DNA of 64,000 bases from Opisthorchis felineus (lineage: Eukaryota > Platyhelminthes > Trematoda > Opisthorchiida > Opisthorchiidae). This document shows, one piece after another, positions 33,955 to 44,981 of this stretch; position 1 is the stretch's first letter, and each line of letters opens with the position of its first letter. The stretch is from positions 583,028 to 647,027 of the forward strand of contig SJOL01010039.1 in assembly GCA_004794785.1 (NCBI GenBank), read 5' to 3'. Position numbers and translations under genes: made by a program. The notes beneath the pieces were generated by a model. It was not told the origin of the DNA, searched no databases, and saw only the letters and a list, made by a program, of their open reading frames with translations.

Positions 33955-34879
33955 GTAGGTAGTCCGGATCACAATTCCGCCCCTGCAACAACCGAGTCTG
34001 TAATAAGTGTGTCAATGATATGTTTGCATTGCGAGAGGTAGGCTCCCTGCTGCTCCACTAATCTGACCGGAAAGGAGTGCATTCTTACGAAGTTATTTGG
34101 GGGCCAGTTTTCTTGATCACTACTTATTTGATGCGCACGAAACTCTTGAAAATTCATCTCACTTCCTGTGAGGGTTTAAGGGCCAAAATTTACTGTAACA
34201 GTCAATACAGAAGGAACCGTTTATTTCTAGTCACCAAAAGTTGGCTTGATGGCACGTTTCTGTTTAATTTTTTTACGACTTTTATTTTTTACTCTTCTCG
34301 TTTATCGGTGAAAGCGAAACCTCTCAGTAGGGGGAAACCCACAGATGGAATTGAAAACGTTTCTAAATGAGATGTTGTGTGGAGTTACTTCCTAGTACGC
34401 TATAGCAATCATTACATTCATCATAAACTCACTTGACACGATAAAGTGCAAATACATTCGAAATGAGTTTGTTGATACTCCGAAAAATCAGGCCGGGATA
34501 CCAAGACCACGTTATCTTTGTAGTGTATTTAATGACAGGACTGTCAGTAGTCCCTATTTTTTTTGAATGACCTTAGAAAATGCCTTCAAGAAATTTCTCG
34601 CCCTTCAACACAAGAAGTGATGGGTCTCGTTCTGAAAATAGATGAGATTCGTTCGGATTCAACCGAGTGAATTGCGTGCGCTCTTTCTAGTGACTTCTTG
34701 CGTCAGGACATATCTTATTTATCTCTCCACATTTCGCTAGCAGTATCAAACTGGAAGTTGATTCTCACAAGCTGATCCTTGGGATCGGTCCATTCAGTTT
34801 AACTTATTATTTCTGCCGCCTTCCACTGCAGCAGTGCTCCAGGGAGTGTGATGATTACTAAGAAGCATTTTTGGACTCT

Positions 34880-35110
34880 TGTTTAGTAGTGTGAGGAGAT
34901 TTGAGAATTTTTAACAGAGTTTCCGCCCTGTAAATGAATTCCATCTGCACTGAAGACCCGAGAAGCACTGCACAGCCATTTCATTCTCATTGGGAATTAC
35001 CAGCAATGCGCATCTAACGAAACTCCCGGGAGTCTCGAACCCGCAACCTCCCAGCTAGCAGTTAAAGACTAAACCGTTCAGTAGCGAGCGACTGGTCAGC
35101 AGTATGATTG
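34880..35110 (-). repeat. Family II tRNA-derived repeat, copy 2
   Basis: On the minus strand the head at 35095-35030 reads GGAGGTTGCGGGTTCGAGAC, an intact B box (GGTTCGAGACTCC). The body runs to GGAGATTTGAGAATTTTTA at the low end. GAAGCACTGCACAGCCATTT and CATTGGGAATTACCAGCAAT on the plus strand match copies at 5.3 and 57.2 kb. This copy has the best head of family II. A fragment of the low end (GGTAGTCTGAGGAGATT) recurs at 35255-35300. Confidence 0.75.
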
Positions 35111-35300
35111 ACTCGCACTTAGACAAGATGTATTGTCACTCATTCTTCAGTTATGGAATCCGCATCAATGGTCACGTGTTGAATAGCTCTCCGAGTGACG
35201 GTTCACCACTTGTCGTGTGAATTGATTGTTCCCCCTGAGCTACTTATAGATGGTCGGTAGTCTGAGGAGATTTTGGATTCTCCGTATTTGGGTTCCCCTA

Positions 35301-35952
35301 TGTAGTATTACATGTTACATTGTCTTCGTACCTCAATGCGCTCCACTTTTCTAGGGGACTATGATCTCATGTTCCTAAAGCGTGTCACGTATCCCATATT
35401 TACTGGCTCATATTGACTCGTTTTAGTCGGTGTATCGTCCATTACTTTGACATTTGAAATTCTCCACGTTTCTTCTGTCCCTATTTGTAACCCCGCTCCA
35501 CTTTTGTGTTTGGTGCGTCTGTATGAAGTGGCGTTTGTTTGTCCTTACCACTCCACTCATTTGGCCTTGAGGTCATCCGACCATTTGTGGCCGACCTTAT
35601 GCACGTGTGACTGTCTCACGTGGGAGCCTGTTTGCTCATTTGGTTCGCACCTTTATAGTCCAAGTGGACCATTTGTTGTGGACGAGTATCTACTGTCGAG
35701 GTTTGTACATTTTGTGAATTGTCTTACGTTAATAGTACTGTATAGCAACCCAGCTCCGACTTTATTTTGCCTTCCCGGAGGTTCTGGTATTACGCATCAC
35801 TCGAAGATACCGTCTGGCTGTTACAGTTGGAATAACTTGCCTTCCAAAGACAGGGAGCCAATTCAGTTTTTCGCAATCCTCCAGTTAATTGTTAACTAGC
35901 CCAGATAAACACCGTAATACATATTTCAGCCAATACAGCCAGTCTTTCCTAG
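35301..35952. other. Non-coding stretch
   Basis: A 150-codon plus-strand open frame (35447-35899) has no recognisable features or splice support and is probably chance. Presumed intron of the plus-strand gene candidate. Confidence 0.3.
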
Positions 35953-35994
35953 CTCGGGAATCGCGCTCAACAAGCCTTGAAAACGCAAAGCACA
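35953..35994 (+). CDS. Candidate 42-nt exon, unnamed plus-strand gene
   Basis: A good acceptor (CCAGTCTTTCCTAG) and a good donor (ACA|GTGAGT) enclose RESRSTSLENAKH, read with two leading bases and one trailing base. That phase fits both neighbours. RSTSLE resembles a basophilic kinase site. Too short to stand alone. Confidence 0.3.
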
Positions 35995-36793
35995 GTGAGT
36001 AGCGTGGACCTAGACTAGCCAGCAAGTCTGTCGACACTCACAAAGGTAAGATTAAAAGCTTCAGAGATACAACCCAGTACGTGAGTTTGAATCTGTAAAC
36101 ATATACTTACACAAACGCAGATACCGGAAATACGCTTGGTTGGTGATCCGTCACGAAAAATGTCCTCATACAGCCATCCGGCCACACCAGTCTGAAAAAT
36201 TGACTCGGATTGAAGCATGATTCGTGAGTCCCCAGTGGTTCGCCTTCACAAGTTTCTGTCAAAATACACCAGAACGTTAGCAACCTTAACTAATTCACCT
36301 AAAAGCTCTTGAGTCCCGGAAGTTTTGGGTGGGAAGCTCACTACTTATCACTTGTCACTCCGGTGTTCCTGCTAGAAAAGCATTCTGTCCTCATGGGACC
36401 GTGTTTAATGTCGCTTGTTTGGTTAATCGGGGATGTCCTTAATTGGTGTGGGAATCTTAACAAGCGACCCACACAGAACTCAAAAATGTTCTTACTGCGG
36501 AGTGTCCCTGTTTGAAGGATCTTAATGTGTTGTTGTTTTCAACCCACCTGTGGTATTTCAATGCTTATTCCTGTGACATGGACGTCAAAATGTTCATATT
36601 TAGACAGTATACGGTCTAAGAATAAACTGATTCGGAAGAACAATCCTGATGCAATCTACCGGATAGTAAGAATCGTGGCACTTTCGTGTTGAACTATGTG
36701 TCCTATGGATTGTTCTGGAGGAAAAAATGAATGAAGTCGACTGTGCGGTATACAGTTCAAGAATTAATCCACTTTTTCACTTGTTATAGCCAG

Positions 36794-36862
36794 GCGACTT
36801 TGATATCCCACAAAAACTGCCTACCGTGGAACAGATGGCTCTTCACTGCGAGCTAGACCGTG
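36794..36862 (+). CDS. Candidate 69-nt exon, unnamed plus-strand gene
   Basis: After TTGTTATAGCCAG the frame reads DFDIPQKLPTVEQMALHCEL then DR and stops at GTTAGT with one base over. Start and end phases are both 1, matching 35953-35994 before it and 36939-36991 after it. Confidence 0.4.
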
Positions 36863-36938
36863 GTTAGTTTCTTCCTTCTTATCTGATTGTGCAGCGAATA
36901 GCCAGATCACGTGAACCACTAAAAATCGGCTTCTTCAG

Positions 36939-36991
36939 GGTTGTATTATGCTCCCTCGATGCTGGGTGGTTTGCGCATTCCCACAGGCTAA
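36939..36991 (+). CDS. Candidate terminal exon, unnamed plus-strand gene
   Basis: A 76-nt intron separates it from the previous candidate. After GGCTTCTTCAG the in-phase frame reads LYYAPSMLGGLRIPTG to TAA at 36989-36991. An AATAAA at 37405-37410 could serve the transcript. The four-exon chain from 33801 would give a C-terminus of about 107 residues. Confidence 0.38.
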
Positions 36992-37404
36992 AGGATCTTT
37001 CCTATCCTCGTATTTTTTTAGTATAGCAACCCCACACGCAGTTGACCGACATGCCGGACACTCGACTCTAATCGGAAACAACCCCCAACCTAATGTCTAT
37101 AAATTACATCAGACAAGCTCAGCTTTTTCAATGCGCTGCAGTTTTGCATCAGCCTTGTTCCCTACTTGACACAGTACTTGAATGTATTGACCGAAAACTG
37201 ATTCCTCAGTTTTTGATCGCTTCTGCATCTTATTTCGGTGTCCTGATGGGTCCAACTTCCTTTCGTTTCGATTTCCGTATATCTTTCGAGTAACCAGTTC
37301 ACCAGCCTGACTTTCTTTCAAATAATGGCCCTATGGCATTAGTGACTGAACTGACGAGTGTCGTGCAAGCTGATTTCATCCTGGCACTTGCAACGGAGTA
37401 GATC

Positions 37405-37410
37405 AATAAA
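37405..37410 (+). terminator. Candidate polyadenylation signal AATAAA
   Basis: A canonical hexamer about 415 bp after the candidate stop at 36991. No other support. Confidence 0.2.
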
Positions 37411-40245
37411 TTGGCTTTAATGACGTTTGGCCCGGCCTCACCACGCTCAGTAGGTTTTGTGCTCATGGGTGAGAAGTTGGCTTGTGAATGACTTCGAGGT
37501 AATAGGCGTCTAATATTTAATAGTATAAGTTTGATCGCAGTAGAGGAAATCAAGGACCTGGATGGCCTAAATAACTCTTGGCCCACCATATACACACTAT
37601 GCCAATTTGTCGACCAGTAACTAAAGCTTGCTTAGTTATTTTTCAATGTCATCTTCTGGATACGTGCAGTTCCAGATATTTATTACCATACCGAGTTTCC
37701 CACCTTAGTTGGCGATTCTACAGGGCATTTTCACGAATAATTTGCGTGTGCCACGATTGAACTCGCATCAATTCTGGTTGAAATTGTGGTTGGAGGTAGT
37801 TTGGTCAGATAATCAAAGCGGAACGAACGTGAGCCCACTCGTCGGCTGCCTATAGCAAAATAAAAAAGAGAGTAAGTTACTACATACGCGCATCTGATCG
37901 TCCGAGATAGACCTAATATCCAGTCTACTGGCTGGCAAGTGTTTTTGGACCACGATTTCAGTTCTCTTATTCAGGAGCAGAAAGAGGAAGAAGTATTGGG
38001 TTATTCCGTTATTCTAAGTTGCCGGATAAGGAGATACTTTGTGAACCAAAATTAGAGTTGGATGAGTCGTTCTTAGCTCACAGTTTAACCTTTATTGGCT
38101 GTATCGCAAGGATCGCAGTATGTCGTGAATACATCCAAGCTACACACTGGCAGATCGATTTTTAGTACACGTAGATTCATGGGTAATTCCGAGCCATTCA
38201 ATTTCTATGGAGTAAGGTATTCACAGGCAGTGGAGTTTCCTGAAGTTTGCCTAAGCTAGAAGTGCCAAATGCCACGTTGTGAAGCCATTATGGTTTTTCC
38301 TAACTATCCGTAATGCATTGTGTGACTGCAAAACACTTCTAAACGCAAAGTGGTAGAATGTGGCAAGTATTCAATGAATTCTCGACGAAATTCAGCGGTA
38401 CCGGTCTAGTAAATCGCACTGGAAAAAAGTCTAGCTGATATGACCGAAATGACCAGTTTTGAGGATAGGTCTGGAATCGATGTAAGCGGAGTCTGCTTAG
38501 CTGAAGGCGCTTCCGAGTCCTGACATCAGAAGTTCTGTCTCCCTGGCCTAAATAGAATTCACCGCAGCTGCGGGTGAAGCGAAGTGTACAGTGTGAAACT
38601 GAAAGGACAGGTTCTGTGTGACGCGCGTGGTACGCTACACGAACGAGTATTCTGAGTCCAGTTGCCCAACATGTCACTTAAGAGTGTTGTTTGTACATTC
38701 CTGACTTTATTGATTGCGCGAGGACAATGCACTTGAACGGCGTCACATTAGGCTTCGATTCCTTTTAGGACTGTACTCTACTGTAATACCTGTTCACTGT
38801 CTCCGAGTTGTGTACCCAAATACGTATCTGCAGAATAGTGCTTCTTCCTTGCACTGTCCCATCCTTTTACGCTTTCTGCTTGTGGAGATGGAGATCCTTG
38901 AGCACAGACGACGTAAAAATGTCTGAACTGATGCGTGAAGAATCTGTGGGGCGATACAAACAGAACTAGAATCCTAGGGAGTACGCTATAAAACGCGATT
39001 TGTACTCCCCAGTGTCATCTGAATACGTTTCAAGTTATCAGAGTTTATATTTCGCTTGTGAGTAGTGCGTCTAGTAATATGCCTAATCAGCACTTTTCTT
39101 TTTGAGGATGACTTACACCGAATTCCAGACGTGCAGTGATCAGATGTCAACAAGGCCGTCTTACAACTGCAATTGCACACAAGTAGGTTGTTGACAAGTG
39201 CGCATTAGAGACTGGCCTGGCCTCAGATTGGCACAACGTTTGACAAACCAAGTCGTTCAAGAAAAGCGAGCCACCGCAGATCAATGAAAAGCAAGCAATT
39301 TCCACTAAAGACCAGTGTCCCGAGAAGACATCGGTGAACTTCATGAGGTCTGCGCGTGAACAATCTGGGAGGGGAGAACAGGCCTGTATTGGCTGAGGAA
39401 CTCTAGTTTGCATGGGGTAGTTGATGTATGAAGAACAATAGGTGAAGCCAGGGTTTCAATTCGATTTCTGGCGGACAACAGAGTAGTTAGATGAAAAACT
39501 AGCCGACTTATCATTGGCCCAGAAATTCAACTGATTTGAAGACGGACTCGGTCAACACACGGAGAGAAATAAATGACGTTATGGGTGAGTTACAAACAAC
39601 CTCCGGTTAGTAGGTGCGACAAACCGTTTGTTGGTATTGTTCATGATGGAGGTCGCATATCACTCTTGTTCCCACCGAGCTACTCTATTTCAAAATATCG
39701 TTTCGGGAAAATTTATCGCTTAAAAAGGCAAAATATTTTGCGCAGTCACAAATGTTTGACGGCACCAAGCTAATCAGCTCATATCACGATGAACTCAACA
39801 ATTTCTGTCAGGTTGGTCCACACCTAATGTAAGAGTGAAAAAAATCAGCGCAGTTTTTCGCAATACTCCACATTTATCTCACCTTGTCCCATCAGGCGCG
39901 TGCTACTGAGTTCAATAATAAATAATGAAACAGGAAAAGTAACTTGTCACCTTGAAATATAATGCAGCCGTTGCCACCTACAAAAGGAAACAGAGACAGC
40001 TTATCGTTCCGCTAGCATTACCATAGCAACTTACAAAACAAGATTTGATTAGACAACTTTCCATTTTTTTTTCTGCTTTTTACTGAACTCTGTGGTACCC
40101 ACTTTGGGAGATACAGCGAAACAAATACGGATTATCGTGCCAAACCGAGCTGTTGTGTTCCAGTTTCAAGTTCGTAATAGGATAAGATTGTTTTATATGT
40201 CTAGGGGCCAAATTAAGGAAAGATAATGTGAGAAGCAGCTAAGAG
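37411..40245. other. Non-coding stretch
   Basis: I found no supportable gene or recognised element. Open frames of 60-112 codons on both strands have no recognised features. Confidence 0.4.
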
Positions 40246-40249
40246 TTTC

Positions 40250-40500
40250 CGTCAACCTTATGTTCTACCTGAACCCAAATTGGACAGATCCCGACAAATA
40301 CACTCATTTTCATATCAACTGAGTTGTCACGGGAGAGTCGAATCAATCGCTCGTTTATGATATTCTTCAACTGAGTGTGCTGCACAAAGGCTGCCTCATG
40401 TTTCAGTTGGTGCGATACTCGAGATATCATAAATCAGAGGTTCTGTTGGGATTCTGGTTAGTCTCCCGTGAAAACCAAACCGATATGCAAACGAGTGTAT
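40250..40500 (+). repeat. Family IV dispersed repeat, long copy
   Basis: Plus-strand blocks CTTATGTTCTACCTGAACCC, CGCTCGTTTATGATATTCTT and TGTTTCAGTTGGTGCGATAC and ATGCAAACGAGTGTAT recur at 12.4, 41.0, 52.5 and 58.1 kb in the same orientation. Remnant peptide SLVYDILQLSVLHKGCLMFQ is open on the plus strand, so the family may descend from a coding element. I cannot name the element. Confidence 0.6.
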
Positions 40501-40611
40501 CTGTCGAATTTCGCGCAATTTAGGTTTGAATAAAACATAAAGTTGGCAAAAATTCGAGGACTTTAATTATATTACTACTATGTTATATCTACGATATTAT
40601 GTATACTACTA

Positions 40612-40631
40612 TATTATATATATATATATAA
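40612..40631. repeat. (TA)n tract in AT-rich DNA
   Basis: About nine TA units, preceded by an irregular ATT/ACT-rich stretch from 40560. Confidence 0.85.
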
Positions 40632-40984
40632 TGGTACATTTTTGCGTTTCACCACGTGTTGTGAAACTTTAAGCGTTAAATTCGAACTACTGAATAACAT
40701 TTTGCCTGTGCTTTAGCTTTGAAGTTTTTTAAATGATATTTGGATTTTGACACCTAAATGCTTCCACATATTTATTCCCTATGCCCTCCCGTCGAGTTGC
40801 TTCATCTATTACTGTTATGAGCTTCCTTTCATTACAGTAACCTTGTGAAACAGCTCGTTGTGGTGCGGGTGTGGCAAGACTTGTGTCTATGTTGCAGAAG
40901 AAAGAATACTAACAAGGTTACTAAAGACTCCCCAACAGCTCACTACAGTTTTCACCTTTCTTTGGAGCTCATCACGTGGGCGTG

Positions 40985-41095
40985 GTCACCGAGCTTTCCT
41001 CAACCTTATGTTCTACTTGAACCTAAATAGACCTCGTTGAGTCTCCGTTAAAACTACATTGGTGTGCAAACCAGTGTATTCCGTGCGCGTCGTTT
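40985..41095 (+). repeat. Family IV repeat, internally deleted copy
   Basis: CTTATGTTCTACTTGAACCT is followed only 40 bp later by GAGTCTCCGTTAAAACTACA and TGTGCAAACCAGTGTAT. In the copy at 40.25 kb these blocks are about 190 bp apart, so the middle is missing here. Confidence 0.55.
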
Positions 41096-43055
41096 TTCGT
41101 TTTTGTTTGTTTGCGTCCAACTTGCTTTAACTCCATCAACTGGGTTGGGCTTCCTCAACGCGAGCCTAATTTGCAACAAAAGCAGTCACCTATTAAATAA
41201 AGAAGCCCGGTCTCCTAGATGTAACGAGGGTAAATCATGGTCCATGTCGATGGAACAGGCAACATGTGTACGGATCCAAGCGGAGGGGTGACAGGTATCA
41301 CGATACTCCCTGTCCAAATTAGCAGACGATATTCATGATTTTGTCCAGAGACTTCTTCATTTTTACCTTCCGTCATGGTTTTTCGAATAAATACGTGTAT
41401 ATTATACCGAAATAAACTGTGTCATGGCCCGCTGTTTCATATTGTTTGCTGAGCAGTAATGCACGTCAGACCCACCCACCATTAAATGATTTAGGCTAGA
41501 CTGGGCTACCCTATGAAACATCGTTCTCGTCATATTACATATCTCTTACATATCTTCTGGAAAGCATTTTCAGATTCCGAACAACAGTCAACTTAACGAA
41601 CGTTGATTGGTTAATTGGAATTTGTGTTCATCGAAATCAAAGATGTTGCTATCCGAAAGAACTGAAGAAAAAACAGTCTTGTTAGTTGTGCTACACTGGG
41701 TTTCCGTTGGTGTCGTTGTTGTTGCCATTATTGTTGTTATTCCCAAAGAAGAAACAAAGTGTGGAGGTGGGAATCAGAAAATGATGAAAACTAGTAGTAA
41801 TACAAGACGTTGTAAACATGAAATGAAACCACGTAAACGAAACGCTGTTCAGGTCCTGGAAACTTTTCCACTCTTGTTCCGGTCTGTTAGATGTACACAG
41901 AATGGAAACAAGTGTGTGGTTCGTGTTCACGGTTGCTAAGCAGCTACCATTTTGGGAAATGGTTCCAAACAAGATAGGATGGTTTCGTAACAACACGATG
42001 GAGTTTATAGATCACTCAAAGGTCGTTTAGAGCATTGGACAGATGTGACAGTTTGTGGGTGGTCAGGCTGGAAAACGGTTACTGACCTACAATTATTGTT
42101 TATGGGAAATTGAGGAAGGGTATTAGAATCTTACCTACTTGGTTGAATAGACCTCCTCGGAATCGTCTTGACAAAACTAGTTGTGAAAACATCAGTCTTA
42201 TTGAAAAAGGACCTTATCCACTCCAAACTTTTCAAAGTATTTCTGAAAGCACAATCGACTGGCTGAGATAGCGGGCAAAAGAAATTACCAGTGGAATTTT
42301 ACTGCACTTTTGAGGATTGGATTCACCTTCCACAATAGCCAGCTTAGTCTCAGAATAAGTTGATCTAGTTGAAAGAACAGAAGATCACAGTGCCTGTTTT
42401 TTAGATCACAGTTCCTCAAAATACAGTAGTCTAACTCGAGGGCTAAAAATCAGCACGTGATTTTGAGAGTAGGCGGCTTTGGATGGGACTCCTGGCAAAG
42501 GCCATGTATGAAGGTGTCGTTCCGAGCATCATTATATCTTGAACATGCAAATTCCTTTCTTGAGTGAACCGCAACAAACGTACTGGCAACAATAAACTCC
42601 TGGGACCGTTTGATTGCTCGATGCACCTTAGCGTGCAAGAAAGGTCATCTAAAAACTGTCCGCCCCTTGATGAGTCAGTCATACCGAAACGTAAGCTGAC
42701 GTAACCAAAAATGGCATGGCCCTACTGGAATTCTGTGAAATAACAAAATCTAATCTACTTGGCTGTATCTGCAAAGAACTGGTTGTTCGGGCAGTTTCCG
42801 GGGTGTTTGAGGCGTAAAGATTTCCTGATTGAATTGTAACATCATACTGAAACGTGGACGAGGTGATGGCTAATGTCAGCACTTCACAATCTAATGAGGT
42901 CCTAGATAGAGTTCAGGGCAAATCCATTACGTATAGGCCAACTGAAGGTTCCTAAAAGGCATGTGAGTTGGTCCACCTATCTTATCCCCCTAATTTCGTG
43001 CGTCGTACTCAGTGAGACATCCAGCTTCAAACAAGTCGTTTGCTTCAATCCACTT
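41096..43055. other. Non-coding stretch
   Basis: A plus-strand frame 41607-41939 includes a hydrophobic run (VLLVVLHWVSVGVVVVAIIV) made largely by GTT repeats. I read it as low-complexity DNA and not a gene. Nothing else is supported. Confidence 0.35.
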
Positions 43056-43059
43056 ATTC

Positions 43060-43400
43060 ACTAGTGTTCAGGGTGCAGGTGAATACCGACGGGGCGTATG
43101 CCAGGGACCACTAAGTTGCACACCATCAGACAAATCCACCGGTGACCATTAAACGATAGCATTTCCCACAGCCTGTCATAAACAGGACTCCTTCGAGGGT
43201 TCAAACGCCGGCAAGGCCAAAGATGTGCACTTGGTTGTTGGTCTGTTCGCCGAGCTTGGCAGTTGGATTGCAAACGTTTCATCACCAACCGAGGTGACAT
43301 CGTCAGTGCGGGGTTGAGTGGATGTGCACTGCTGATGAGCTTTAATAGGAGCAAAACTAAAGTTTAGTGCTTCGTCCCTTTCGTCTGGACTCACCGGAAT
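43060..43400 (-). repeat. Family V dispersed repeat, copy 1
   Basis: The minus strand reads TQPRTDDVTSVGDETFAIQL then PSSANR. The segment at 56830-56735 reads TQTRTDEFSSTDDYKFTVQL then IDLANR at the same spacing, and the nucleotides align over about 80 bp (GCAGTTGGATTGCAAAC with TCAGTTGGACCGTAAAC on the plus strand). Peptide-level conservation suggests remnants of one coding retroelement or a retrogene family. I cannot name it. Confidence 0.5.
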
Positions 43401-43591
43401 AATTGCGCCAGCACAGGAAGAAGAGAGCGATGTGAACGCAAATTATATCCAACTCATCCGTATATCAAAATGGCATGAACCGGAGACTTTGACCATGTCT
43501 AAGTGAATCTCGCTTTCATTTTTTATTCATACTGTCCTGGAGTTCACCTGCACCTGTATTTAAGCTATCTTAATGTTTTTATCCGCAAAAG

Positions 43592-43652
43592 AAGTTATCT
43601 ATGAAGTTGGTGGAAAGCAAAGTATTGAAAACGCGTGCGGTTTTGCTTCTAA
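43592..43652 (+). CDS. Candidate exon upstream of the 44.8-kb exons
   Basis: It ends in a strong donor (TCTAA|GTAAGT). Two frames are open: EVIYEVGGKQSIENACGFAS, which could begin at an ATG at 43573, and KLSMKLVESKVLKTRAVLLL. The second has the phase needed by the exon candidates near 44.7 kb. The choice is unresolved. Confidence 0.22.
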
Positions 43653-44743
43653 GTAAGTTTTGAATCTGTTTTACACTGAGACCGCCCATCATGTTCATCG
43701 AATTTCATTTAATTACACTAGGATTTAGCAAGAATTTCATTTTGTAGCTATTGCGACAGCCATGCATCGTACTGACTAGACAACTGGTGGCCTATTCAGT
43801 TTTACCCTACACTCAGTGAGACAAGTGGAGAGAAGGGAGTTTACCATTGTGGGTGTCTAACTCCCCAAGTTCAGAAAAAGACAGATTCAAATGACTTTCT
43901 TTATATTAAATGCACTTTCTTATCCAGAGACTGTCGGGTTGCTTAATGGGTTGGCATGGTAACGGAGTTATCAAAAACCGTCAGCGTTGATACAATGGCA
44001 TAGTTTTTTTTTGCATTCTCTAACAGTCGCTGTTTTCAGAGAGAAACTTAATGAATTACTGAGGTGGAACTTTGGATGACCTTCAGCTGTCATGTAGAGG
44101 CGGGAAAACTAAAAGTTTCGGCGTATAATTAAGTAGGTCGCGGTGCAGTGGGATCAGTTTCCCATAGGAGAAAACGTTAAGCGAGCAAGAGTGGCAAAAC
44201 CGACTCAATCCTTTGAGAACAACTTTTATGAAATATTTTGAGAATTATAGTGTCTCGTTCAACTAAATTTTACCTCTTCTGAATAGACCACCTTAGCAAG
44301 CGCGATCGTTTTCTATGGTTCTTTGGAGGGAACAACCTAAATATTCTATGTATGTTGTTTACTGTTCAAGGTATCTCCTGGAATCTCAACCAGAGGTGGT
44401 TGTTGTCACTTCTGGGCGGTTCCATTTAACCATTATGTCCCAGCGCACTGCAACATATTTTGGAGAAATCTTCGTGAGATGAAATGCTTCCATATCTATC
44501 TCCAAAACCCTCTTTAGTTGGACTACAGCCTATATGATATTATGACTGTGAATGGAACTCTCCAGTAGCAAGCTACTCTACACCTGATTCCTTCTTTGTA
44601 TGGTCACATACGGCTGAATACGTCTTTTTTTAGATCACTGCTGAGGGAAACTAGCATATTTTTGAATTTTATGACAAGGCTCCTTGTCGTTGGCTTGCAC
44701 GCAGGCAGACACTTCCAATGTGAGAGTTGGACACGTATTTGCA

Positions 44744-44828
44744 ATGGAAACCTGAGAACAGACAGACAGTAAGAAGTATGCAGTTTCCACAGTTTTGACT
44801 CTCATTGTTTGTCTAACTAGTGCAGAAG
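44744..44828 (+). CDS. Candidate penultimate exon, unnamed plus-strand gene
   Basis: The frame reads QTDSKKYAVSTVLTLIVCLT then SAE with a hydrophobic run, ending GAAG|GTAAGG. A 37-nt intron of the size common in flatworms follows, with an excellent acceptor. Alternatively the exon starts at 44694 (after GGCTTGCACGCAG) and uses a GTAAGA donor at 44771, giving a different C-terminus. Confidence 0.32.
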
Positions 44829-44865
44829 GTAAGGAGGTGAATTTAGGTGTCTCCCTCTTCTGCAG

Positions 44866-44981
44866 GAGTTTTGAAAAAAAATTTAGTCGGCAGTGGAGTG
44901 AATAGTAGACGTGGACATTTTTTGTTCAACCTTCCAACTTCCATGAGTGATCCTTATAAGGAAGCAAATGGTGGAAGTTAA
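44866..44981 (+). CDS. Candidate terminal exon, unnamed plus-strand gene
   Basis: The acceptor CTCCCTCTTCTGCAG is the best in this part of the window. In phase with the 44744-44828 candidate it reads VLKKNLVGSGVNSRRGHFLF then NLPTSMSDPYKEANGGS and TAA at 44979-44981. The composition is protein-like. I do not recognise the family. Confidence 0.35.
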
